A program made the position numbers and the translations under genes. From NCBI GenBank assembly GCA_041642635.1, contig JBEPWB010000061.1, positions 1 through 6,422 on the forward strand: a stretch of 6,422 nt of DNA, in the 5' to 3' direction. Shown here one piece after another: positions 1 through 6,422 of this stretch. Each line of letters starts with the position of its first letter. Position 1 is the first letter of the stretch. Source of the DNA: JAAZVM01 sp041642635. GTDB taxonomy: Bacteria > Patescibacteriota > Gracilibacteria > BD1-5 > UBA6164. Under the pieces are notes generated by a model. The model had not been told where the DNA came from, searched no databases, and worked only from the letters and a program-made list of their open reading frames with translations.

Positions 1-21
1 TATATAAAAAATTATATATAC

Positions 22-27
22 TATAAT
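22..27 (+). promoter_or_regulatory. possible -10 box of the histidine kinase gene
   Basis: A perfect TATAAT lies 24 bases before the kinase start codon. The matching -35 position falls at or before the window edge and cannot be judged. The surrounding 50 bases are almost pure A/T, so a chance match is quite possible. No gene or other structure is visible in positions 1-51. Confidence 0.3.
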
Positions 28-51
28 CAATTATATATTTATTATTTCTAG

Positions 52-2148
52 ATGAGTTTTTATATATCATTTTATCTTTTATCCATAATCTTTTTATTAA
101 TTTTTTCTTTTTTTATATACTCAAATATAAAATCTTCGTGAAAAAAATATTTTCTTTTTTTTATTTTTTGTCTCTTTTTTTGGCTTTTATTATATTTTTC
201 AAGTTTTTTTGTTTTCAAAGATGAGCTAATTCTTTTGTATGTTTCTAAGTTAGCTTTTTTTCTTTCAATCCTTATGTTTTATTTTTTTTGAAAATATATT
301 TATTATTTTCAAACATATAAAAAAATAAAATTGCCAATATATGAAAAAATATTTTTTGTATTTTTGTTTTTTTTGTATTTTTTTAGTGACTTGATAATTT
401 CAGATATGATATTTCTATCTGAAAAAAATGATTATTATGAGGAATACTGATTATTGATACATTTACACTATATATTAAGCCTTTTTTTTGTATTAATAAT
501 AGTTAAAAATTTTATTTGCTGTAGTAGAAAACTTAGTTATATAAATAAAATTAGGTTAAAATTTTTGTTTCTAGGAGTAATTATTCTTATATTACTTTGA
601 TTGATTTTTCAATTTTTTCTTCCTTTTTTTTGAATATACTTATTAGAAAGAGAAGTTTTTCTGTTTATAATTCCTTTTTTGATTTTATCTTGGTATTCCT
701 TTAAAAAATATACTTATAATGATATTTCTTTAAAATATAAAGAAATATTAGCTTTTCTTTTAGCAATTTTTTTTAGTATTTTTGCTTTATATATCTTAAA
801 AAATAGTTTTTTATTTTTTTGAAATAATTTTAGTAATTTTTGGAATATTAATATAAATTTAACTTATGTAGATTTATTTTTGGTAATTTTGTTTTTTTAT
901 AGTTTTTATAAAATTTTTATTAAAATTTTGCCTTGAGTGAAAGATTATATTTTGTTTCAAGAAAATATAAATTTATTAGAAAATAGAATAAGATTTATTT
1001 TGGATAGAAAAAAATTAATTAATTTTTTAAAAAGTGAGTCTAATCGCTTGTTTAAAATAAAATCTATTGACATAGTTTTAAAAATTGATTCAAAAGATAA
1101 AGAAATTTTTGATTATTTTTATAATAATCCACAAGAAAAATTTTTTATAAATGATTTGGTTTTTATAGAAGAAAATAAAAATAAATTTGATTATGAAAAA
1201 ATAAAACCTCACTTAAGCGATAATTATTATATTATTTTTCCTATAAAAAATAATATTTGAGATTTAATGGGATTATTAAAATTATCAAAAAAAATTTATT
1301 CTGAACAGTATTATTCAGAAGAATTAGCTATAATTAATAAATTTTGTGATTTTTTATGAGGTCATTTAAAATATATTGAGATATATTCTAAAATAAATTA
1401 TTTAAGTATAAATCTTGATAAAGAAGTTGATAAAAAAACCATTGAATATAATAATTTGATAAATAAACAAAAAGAATTTATTTCAGTAGCTTCTCATGAA
1501 ATAAAAAATCCAATAATGTCTTTTAATTTTCAACTTGATTGATTATTGGATGAAATTTATTTTTCAGAAACTAATATGGAACTATTGACAGTTTCACTAG
1601 AAAAATTGAAAGAAAAAACTTATAGTTTAGCAGAGTTGACAAATAAACTTTTTACTATTGAAAAATATGATTTACAAAAAACTAATTTATATATTCAAAA
1701 AATAAAATTAAAAACAATATTTTTTGATGAAATAGAAAATTTAAAAAATCTTAGTGAAAAATTAGAACTAGATCTTTCTTTTGATGACACAATTGATTAT
1801 TTGGATTTAGATAAAGTACAATTTAGTCAAGTTATTTCTAATTTACTTAACAACGCTTTAAAATTCGCAAACAAAACAAATCCAAAAATTTGAGTAACTG
1901 TTGTTGATAATGGTGAAAACATTTCTATAAGAATAGAGGATAATTGAAATTGATTTAAGTTTTGAGAGGAAGAGTTAATTTTTGAAAAATATAATACTTG
2001 ATATTGACAGACTTCTTGATTATGACTATGATTGTATTTATGTAAAAAAATTACTCAACTTCATAACTGAAAAATATTAGCAGGGAATTCTACTACTTAT
2101 TATTGAGCTAAAATACAAATAATTTTGCCAAAAAATTCACAAAATTAA
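52..2148 (+). CDS. Membrane-bound sensor histidine kinase (multi-TM, GAF-like, HisKA, HATPase_c)
   Basis: Read with UGA=Gly this is one 698-residue protein. An in-frame TAG at 49-51 directly precedes the ATG, fixing the start. Residues 1-290 hold about eight or nine hydrophobic, phenylalanine-rich membrane segments. Residues about 330-455 look like a GAF-type sensory domain (ending IGDLMGLLKLSKKIYS...), followed by a short helical linker. The dimerisation/phosphoacceptor helix has the classic HEIKNP motif with H482. The ATPase domain shows an N-box (NLLNNALKF, N601), a G1 box DNGNGF from D630, an F-box-like IFEKY and a G2 box GLGLGL from G656. By family knowledge it would autophosphorylate H482 and pass the phosphate to a response regulator. 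No receiver domain is fused or encoded in the window, so partner and stimulus are unknown. It carries 21 UGA glycines, five within 11 codons at the G2 box. Kinase identity is secure; the GAF call is tentative. Confidence 0.93.
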
Positions 2149-2164
2149 TTAATTATGTTATAAT
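2136..2164 (+). promoter_or_regulatory. Promoter of the CYTH gene (extended -10)
   Basis: TTCACA (2136-2141, five of six matches to the -35 consensus) is followed after exactly 17 bases by a perfect TATAAT (2159-2164), which is preceded by TG as in an extended -10 element. The -35 box and most of the spacer's first bases lie inside the last codons of the histidine kinase gene. The predicted transcript would start near 2171 and leave a leader of about 24 A/U-rich bases. No terminator is visible between the kinase and CYTH genes, so read-through is also possible. Confidence 0.7.
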
Positions 2165-2194
2165 ATTTTATATTAAAAAATTACAAAATTAATA

Positions 2195-2764
2195 ATGCTT
2201 GAAAAAGAAATAAAAATTTTAGAAATTGACAAAAGTAAAGTTATTAATTCTCTAGAAAAAATGTGAGCAAATAAGACTTTTGAATGATTTATTCACGATA
2301 TTTATTATGATTTTCCAGATTGAGAAAATTTAAAACTAGAAGATAATAAAAGATTATTCAGAGTAAGAAAAAAATGAGAAGATCATTTGTACACAATAAA
2401 AAGAAAAAGAAATAAGAAATATGAATGATGAGAAAAATGAGTTAAAATAGCTGATGAATGAGAAAATATAATAACTGATGTAGATAGTTTTACAAAAGTT
2501 TTGGAAAAATATGGAATGAAAAAAATTAGAGAAAAAATGAAACACAGGATTTCATATAAATATGAAAATATAGAATTTGATATTGATGATTATGAGGGAA
2601 TACCTAGTTTATTAGAAATAGAAGCTCCAAGTAGTGGAGAAATAAAAAAATATGTGGATTTACTTTGATTAAAAAATCACACACAAAAAAAGTTTTGATC
2701 AAGAAAATTATATGATTATTATTGACTTGAGTATAAATATTTTGAAAAAGAGAATAATTTTTAA
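2195..2764 (+). CDS. CYTH domain protein (triphosphate tunnel metalloenzyme)
   Basis: A 189-residue protein with UGA=Gly (11 of 14 glycines are UGA). It opens with the diagnostic ExExK motif of the CYTH superfamily (E3, E5, K7). Tunnel-type charged strands follow: LFRVRKK (R56, R58), YTIKRKR (K69, R70), a KHRIS strand (R118), FDIDDYEG (D129, D131, D132) and LLEIEAPS (E141, E143). It ends in an SRKLYDYYGL helix resembling the C-terminal SYxELL region of CyaB-like members. Members hydrolyse thiamine triphosphate, inorganic triphosphate or other triphosphates at a metal centre; a few are class IV adenylate cyclases. Substrate cannot be told from sequence, and triphosphatase is the safer guess. 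The only plausible start is this ATG, because an in-frame TAA lies at 2174-2176 with no ATG between. It follows the kinase by 46 bases, probably from its own promoter, and converges on another tunnel-fold gene. Confidence 0.9.
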
Positions 2765-2785
2765 ATAAATAATTCTCTTTTTTTT
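2745..2785 (+). terminator. Terminator hairpin of the CYTH gene
   Basis: The arms 2745-2755 (AAAAAGAGAAT) and 2772-2782 (ATTCTCTTTTT) form an 11-base-pair stem around a 16-base A/T loop, and the T run spans 2778-2785. The left arm lies inside the last CYTH codons and the stop codon is in the loop. The large loop and A/T-only outer pairs make it weaker than the next hairpin. Confidence 0.6.
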
Positions 2786-2791
2786 ATATAA

Positions 2792-2822
2792 AAAAGAAGT
2801 ATCTTTTTAAGATACTTCTTTT
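2792..2822. terminator. Perfect 12-bp hairpin between convergent genes, bidirectional terminator
   Basis: The arms 2792-2803 (AAAAGAAGTATC) and 2811-2822 are exact reverse complements with a 7-base loop, flanked by A and T runs so that it can work on either strand. On the minus strand it terminates the VTC gene: the stop codon (2807-2809) lies in the loop, and one arm encodes the last residues of the protein. On the plus strand it backs up the CYTH terminator. Confidence 0.85.
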
Positions 2823-3670
2823 GTGAATTCATTTGTTATTTGTTTTGTTATATTTTCTAGTGATCATTTTCTTTTGTTTGATCTTACTGTTTCCATTCTT
2901 ATTTGTTTTATTTGTTCCATTGTTTCTTTAAATGTATCAAATTTTTCAGCTAATCAAGAATAAACAACTCCTAAGGAATATTTGCTACAGCTTTTTGCTT
3001 TTTTTATTTTATTTTTTTTCATAATTTCTGAAGCTTGAGAATTTTCTTTTAGAGTTTTGCTTTCAACTATTACCAAGTTTTTTAAATCAACTAATTTTGC
3101 TCATTTTTTTCTCAAATTAGTTGCTTTAATATCAAAATCTATTGTTAATCTTTCTTCCCCAGAATTACTAACCATAGTAATTCTTTTGTAATTTGTTTTT
3201 ATTGAAGGAGATATGTCTGGAGTTTTTTCTCAAGCATAGTTACTTTGCCATACTCAATCAAAAAATCTTTTTTTACCTCTTGTCATAAACCCGTGTTCTT
3301 CAGGTGGAAATTGGTATCTGAATTTGTTTGTTACTCAACTATTTTTTTGTTTATATTCAAAAAAAGCTAAATTAGTATCTACATAATATCTAGTTCTAAT
3401 TTTTGTTCTAGATTTTTGTTTGTTTTGATGTTGATAATAAAATAAATATTTATCCGTATCCATATAGACATTATCATATTCAAAGATTTTTTTTCAGTCT
3501 ATTTCTAATACTTTAAAATTTGCTTTTAAATCGGATAAAATTTCTGAGAATTGTTTTGCATTAAGTAAATATTTTTTATCAATTCTTTTTAAAAAACTAG
3601 CTGTAGAGTTTAATTGAGTTAGTGTTATTGCTTTAAAGCTTTTTAATTTTTCGTTGTATTTTGCTGCCAT
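2807..3670 (-). CDS. VTC domain (polyphosphate polymerase domain) protein
   Basis: A 287-residue soluble protein with seven UGA glycines. VTC-type landmarks appear in order: FLKRIDKKYLL near the start (R29, D31, K33), DNVYMDTDKYLFYYQHQ (Y69, D71), TKIRTRYY (R92, R94), AFFEYKQK (E105, K107), ERLTIDFDI (R174, D178), LVIVESK (E203, K205) and the terminal SKYSLGVVY (S229, K230, Y231). Together these give the alternating charged strands of a triphosphate tunnel. In yeast VTC complexes this domain polymerises ATP gamma-phosphate into polyphosphate. Bacterial copies are usually annotated only by domain, so activity is inferred. There is no SPX domain or membrane segment, unlike the eukaryotic complex. 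The lysine-rich C-terminal tail (about residues 240-287) lies beyond the recognisable core. The start is bounded by an in-frame TAA at 3692-3694. It lies downstream of the phosphate transporter but has its own promoter. Confidence 0.88.
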
Positions 3671-3673
3671 ATT

Positions 3674-3689
3674 TCTAATGGGGGTTAGA
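3674..3689 (-). promoter_or_regulatory. Small C-loop hairpin in the VTC mRNA leader
   Basis: On the minus strand, TCTAA and TTAGA form a perfect 5-bp stem around the loop CCCCCA. It ends three bases before the VTC start codon. A run of five C stands out sharply in an otherwise A/T-only leader. It occupies the place where a ribosome binding site would be, so it could influence translation or be a protein or RNA binding site. The stem is short, and function is inferred from position only. Confidence 0.35.
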
Positions 3690-3712
3690 TATTATTTATT
3701 AACATATATTTA

Positions 3713-3741
3713 ATTTTAGCATATATTTTTTTTGTGGTCAA
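3713..3741 (-). promoter_or_regulatory. Promoter of the VTC gene
   Basis: Reading the minus strand, TTGACC (3741-3736, five of six consensus bases) is followed after 17 bases by TAAAAT (3718-3713, five of six). Both boxes lie in the 78-base gap downstream of the phosphate transporter stop codon. The predicted start near 3706 gives a leader of about 36 bases that contains the small C-loop hairpin. Confidence 0.72.
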
Positions 3742-3748
3742 AAATTTT

Positions 3749-5143
3749 TTATAAGAAATTAAATAAAACTAAATAAGTTAATGCCGATATTACTCAAGCT
3801 ATAGGTAATGTTACAATCCATGATAATATTATTCATCTCATCATCGATAATTTTATAACTTCTTTATCTTTTCATTGTAATTTTTTTTGATATTGTCTGT
3901 ATATTCCGATTCAAAATATTGCTCACAATGCTATTTGAGTTGATGAAACAGGTAAACCTAGTTGAGATGCTACTATAACTGTTGAGGCAGCAGATAATGC
4001 TACACAAAAAGCTCTAATTTGATCTAGTTTTGTAATCTCACTTCAAACTGTTTTTATTAATCTAGCTCAAAAAGTCGCCAATCATATAGATAATCATAAA
4101 GCTCAAAATAACATTATCCAAAACGGAACTCAAGCAGAACTAGTTATAACTGTTCAGGTATTTCTTATCGCATCATTTATAGCAGCTAATGGTCATATAG
4201 CGTTTGCTACATCGTTTGATCAGTGAGCAAAACTTAGTAAAGCTACTGAAAAAATTAAGGGGATATTAAAAAGTTTGTTTATAAACTTTTTTTTGTCTTT
4301 AAAAAACCATTCTTTGTGTCTTTTATAAAGCAAAACAAGAGTTACATAAGTAACTATTCATATAATTATTCATACAAATGTTGCATTTGTAGGCGTTACA
4401 AGTCACGCAAAAATTTGATTTGATTTTAATAATGGACTTAATCATTTTAACATTAAATAAATAGAAAAAATAGTCATCATTATAGATACATAAACAGGGA
4501 GCCATAATTTTGCGGCTTCTCACCTTTTGTCTTTGTTTAAAATTGTTTTTTTAACAGAAATATATAATGCTACAGAAATCAATCATCAAATTATTAATGA
4601 TATTACCCAACTAGCTACTATTTCTCATATTTTATCCCAATAAACTATTGCAGGTCCAGCTGAAATAATTCAAGCTCAAATTAATCATCAAATTATAGAA
4701 TTAGTTGTCGAAACTGGTGCTCTAAAAAATGTAGCAATATTTAGCCATAAAGCTGCTCCTAGTAGGGTAGAAAGCATAATTATTATAAATTGTCTTGGAT
4801 CTGTAATTAGACTTTGGTCAATTATTCATCATTTTATAGTATCAACAACTTCTCAACCAGCAATTATGGCTCAAGCTGCTTCAAAAATTGCAGCAATCAA
4901 AATCGCTCAACCGAGAGTAAGTGCTTTTGATCAAACTGCGGGTCACATATTATTAGCAACATCATTTGCTCAGAGATTCATAGCCATATAAATTGCAAAA
5001 ACTGTAGCTATCAATAAATACAAATTATTACTTCCTCATTGAAAAAAATAAACATAAGAAATTCATAAAATAATTGAAATTCATAAAAGAATATACTTTA
5101 TAGAACTAATATATTTATCATTAATATTTATAACAATTTTCAT
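3749..5143 (-). CDS. Inorganic phosphate transporter, Pit/PHO4 family
   Basis: A 464-residue, highly hydrophobic protein with roughly ten to twelve membrane segments and the family's two inverted-repeat signatures. In repeat 1, G58-A-N-D-V-A-N is followed by a GPAVGSKALT stretch, with PVSTTN from P143. In repeat 2, AHGSNDVANAIGPLAA runs from A306, with PVSSTQ from P398. The paired GxNDVAN and PVS(T/S)T motifs form the phosphate and cation path in Pit/PiT proteins, which import phosphate with H+ or Na+. Between the halves is a lysine-rich cytoplasmic loop, about residues 273-292. Some 37 of 44 glycines are UGA, so under the standard code the gene falls into small fragments. An in-frame TAA at 5147-5149 makes the chosen ATG the first possible. 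It has its own promoter and lies 78 bases upstream of the VTC gene on the same strand, suggesting import coupled to polyphosphate storage (inference). The coupling ion is not determinable. Confidence 0.95.
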
Positions 5144-5174
5144 TTTTTAAACTTTTAAATTAATAATATTTTTA

Positions 5175-5203
5175 ATAATATCATTAATATCAAAATAACT
5201 CAA
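5175..5203 (-). promoter_or_regulatory. Promoter of the phosphate transporter gene
   Basis: On the minus strand, TTGAGT (5203-5198, four of six) is followed after 17 bases by TATTAT (5180-5175, five of six). It lies immediately downstream of the murG terminator hairpin and 31 bases before the transporter start codon. The predicted leader is about 25 A/U bases with no Shine-Dalgarno motif. I saw no Pho-box-like direct repeat around it. Confidence 0.6.
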
Positions 5204-5235
5204 AAAAATACACAACTTTTTAGTTGTGTATTTTT
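5204..5235 (-). terminator. Strong terminator hairpin at the end of murG
   Basis: The arms 5204-5217 and 5222-5235 are perfect reverse complements (14 bp, core ACACAACT/AGTTGTGT) with a 4-base loop. On the minus strand a run of seven T follows the core (5208-5202). Two bases of the murG stop codon (5234-5236) lie inside the stem. It should separate murG transcription from the phosphate transporter. Confidence 0.88.
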
Positions 5236-6295
5236 AGTCTTTGTTTATTTCTTCTTCGATAATTTTACTTGCTTTAAAAAAATTATCTAAATTTAATCAT
5301 GATTTTCTTAGGGTTTTGTATTTACTTAATTTTTCTACTAAGTTTTTTTCTAGGTTTTCATCTTGTAATATGACGTCACTTCAAAATCTTTCGCTAAAAT
5401 ACATAGCGTTTTTGTATTGATGATTAGAAGCACTTCATTTTAGAGGAATAATTATTGAGTGAATTCAAAACATATTTAACTCCCAAAGTGAAGTGGCTCA
5501 AGCTCTAGTTATAGCGATATCAGTATTTTTCATAATTCATCACATATCTTTTTGCGAGATAAAATCATAAGTTCTAACATTTGGAAATTTTCTGAATTCA
5601 TCTTTGAAAAATACATTTTTTTCTCATAGAATTATTTTGAAATCAATATCTTTTAATTGCTCCAAAATATTTGTAAGTGATTTAAAAATTGTTGTTGATC
5701 ATTGAGAGCCAGCGATTACTAGAATAGATAATCTTTCGTTTTCATTTACTTCTAAATCATTTATTTTGTCTAATAAATCAGCGTTTAAAATTTGTCCTGA
5801 AAAAATATGTTTTTGATTTTCCTCATTTGTTAATTCGTTTGGAAATGAATAAAAAACTTTTGTTGCTATTTTTCAAATTAATTTATTTGCAACTCATCCA
5901 ACTGTATCAGATTCGTGAATATATATTTTTTTTCTAAGTATAAAAGCAGCGATACAAAGAGGTAAACTTACATATCATCATTTACTAAAAACTATATCTA
6001 TTTTGTATTTTAGAATATAATAAATTCCAAAAAATATTCAGCTTAAATTTTTTAATGGTTCGTAAAAATTTCTAATATCAAAGTATCTTCTAATTTTTCC
6101 TGAAGGAATATCCAAAAAATCTATATTATTATCTAAAGCAATATCAAACTCTAGTCATTCTTCCTCTCAAACCCAATAAAAATTATATTTTTCGTCTTCT
6201 TTCAAATAATTATACACTGATAATAAAGGAAAAATATGTCACCCAGTTGATCATCCAGTCAAAGCAATTGTTTTTTTGTCATTTTCTCTCATCAT
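5234..6295 (-). CDS. murG: MurG-like UDP-GlcNAc:lipid I N-acetylglucosaminyltransferase
   Basis: A 353-residue GT28-type protein, the usual MurG length. MurG adds GlcNAc to lipid I on the inner membrane face, making lipid II for peptidoglycan. Visible motifs: N-terminal TGGSTGGH (G14 to H20), FSKGGYVSLP from F103, HESD at 127-130, AGSQGS (195-200), TRAGATSLWEL (263-273, with E272) and PLKGSASNHQYKNA (284-297). These cover the lipid-acceptor N-terminal lobe and the UDP-GlcNAc-binding C-terminal lobe. Departures from typical bacterial MurG are HESD for the usual HEQN, SGQIL where GNPVR is expected, and NHQ for DHQ. A related GT28 acting on another lipid is therefore an alternative, though less likely. 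Eighteen of 25 glycines are UGA. The start is ATG at 6295, or the adjacent ATG at 6292. There is no Shine-Dalgarno. An ftsW neighbour upstream would be expected but cannot be confirmed here. Confidence 0.9.
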
Positions 6296-6323
6296 CAAAT
6301 TTTTAAATTTTAATCTTTTTAAT

Positions 6324-6329
6324 ATTATA
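6324..6329 (-). promoter_or_regulatory. Possible -10 box upstream of murG
   Basis: A perfect TATAAT on the minus strand lies 28 bases before the murG start. At 16-18 bases further upstream the sequence (TCCTTT-like) does not resemble TTGACA, so the promoter is either weak, dependent on another factor, or a chance match in A/T-rich DNA. murG may instead be transcribed from the gene to its right. Confidence 0.35.
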
Positions 6330-6354
6330 TTTTTTTATTAAAAAGTAAAGGAGT

Positions 6355-6422
6355 TTAGAGTTTTATATAACTAGTCATTTTTATTATAAAATTATTTATT
6401 TTATTCATAAAATCTTGTTTTT
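6355..6422 (-). CDS. Possible 3' end of an unidentified gene entering from the right edge
   Basis: One minus-strand frame is open from the window edge to a TAA at 6355-6357, giving the tail KQDFMNKINNFIIKMTSYIKL; the other two minus frames contain TAA. It ends 59 bases before murG on the same strand, in line with the dense layout here. About 21 codons without TAA or TAG is not rare by chance at this composition, and the tail has no recognisable motif. An ftsW-type partner of murG is possible but unsupported. Confidence 0.3.
   Translation of the reverse strand, partial: KQDFMNKINNFIIKMTSYIKL

Noticed and set aside
1..51. Open frame from the left edge to TAG at 49-51 as the end of an upstream gene
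   Set aside because: Only 16 codons of Tyr/Ile/Asn-type low-complexity sequence, which looks like A/T-rich intergenic DNA; nothing supports coding.
937..1893. Separate small proteins at 937-1260 and 1546-1893
   Set aside because: They are pieces of the histidine kinase lying between in-frame UGA glycine codons, in the same reading frame.
2354..2545. Minus-strand 63-residue hydrophobic reading frame
   Set aside because: It is antisense to the CYTH gene; its Phe/Ser-rich sequence is the complement of Lys/Glu codons, and it has no start signals.
2195..2764. Class IV adenylate cyclase (cyaB) as a firm name for the CYTH gene
   Set aside because: The motifs are shared by the whole CYTH superfamily, and cyclase activity is found in only a few members; no cAMP-related neighbour is seen.
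4268..4291. Hairpin AAAAAGTTT...AAACTTTTT with T run, like a terminator
   Set aside because: It sits in the middle of the intact transporter gene and encodes the lysine-rich cytoplasmic loop; A/T-rich lysine codons next to Phe/Leu/Asn codons make such pairing likely by chance.
4323..4523. Minus-strand 66-residue cysteine-rich reading frame resembling a small zinc-binding protein
   Set aside because: It lies out of frame inside the phosphate transporter, whose frame is continuous and matches its family through this stretch.
3671..5233. Riboswitch or Pho-box in the gaps around the phosphate genes
   Set aside because: Gaps of 78 and 90 bases are filled by promoter, terminator and short leaders; no Pho-box-like repeats or multi-stem fold was visible.
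52..6295. Mollicute-type code with UGA as tryptophan
   Set aside because: UGA falls at invariant glycines of ATPase, Pit and MurG motifs, while TGG is used separately for tryptophan.
6348..6353. Plus-strand AAGGAG as a ribosome binding site
   Set aside because: No start codon follows at a suitable distance and no plus-strand frame of useful length continues to the window edge.

Overview
The window is very A+T-rich (roughly four fifths A+T by eye). All five full-length genes read cleanly only if UGA is a sense codon. In every family I recognise, the UGAs sit where glycine is required: the ATP-binding glycines of a histidine kinase, both signature repeats of a Pit phosphate transporter, and the GGxTGGH, GSQG and TRAGA motifs of MurG. 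That is the UGA=Gly code known from the Absconditabacteria (SR1) / Gracilibacteria (BD1-5) branch of the Patescibacteria (CPR), and I assign the window there. By hand count about 94 of about 120 glycines are UGA and all five stops are TAA. No in-frame CGA or CGG was found, so the related code that also makes CGA/CGG tryptophan cannot be excluded.

Layout, left to right: a long plus-strand membrane sensor histidine kinase (52-2148); a plus-strand CYTH-domain triphosphate tunnel protein (2195-2764); then, facing it, three minus-strand genes. These are a VTC/polyphosphate-polymerase-domain protein (2807-3670), a Pit/PHO4 inorganic phosphate transporter (3749-5143) and a MurG-like glycosyltransferase (5234-6295). 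The last 68 bases may hold the 3' end of another minus-strand gene. Gaps are short (42-90 bases) and hold sigma-70-like promoters and hairpin terminators, so most genes look like single transcription units rather than one operon. The hairpins at the 3' ends of the CYTH, VTC and murG genes overlap the coding sequences. None of the five starts has a recognisable Shine-Dalgarno sequence.

Functionally, three neighbouring genes concern phosphate: a Pit-type importer, a VTC-domain protein whose eukaryotic relatives make polyphosphate from ATP, and a CYTH protein of the same tunnel-fold superfamily that typically acts on triphosphates or polyphosphate. This suggests a phosphate uptake/storage module beside an orphan sensor kinase, but that link is inferred from proximity only. 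MurG belongs to peptidoglycan precursor synthesis and probably to a separate unit. No RNA genes, mobile elements or CRISPR arrays were seen.
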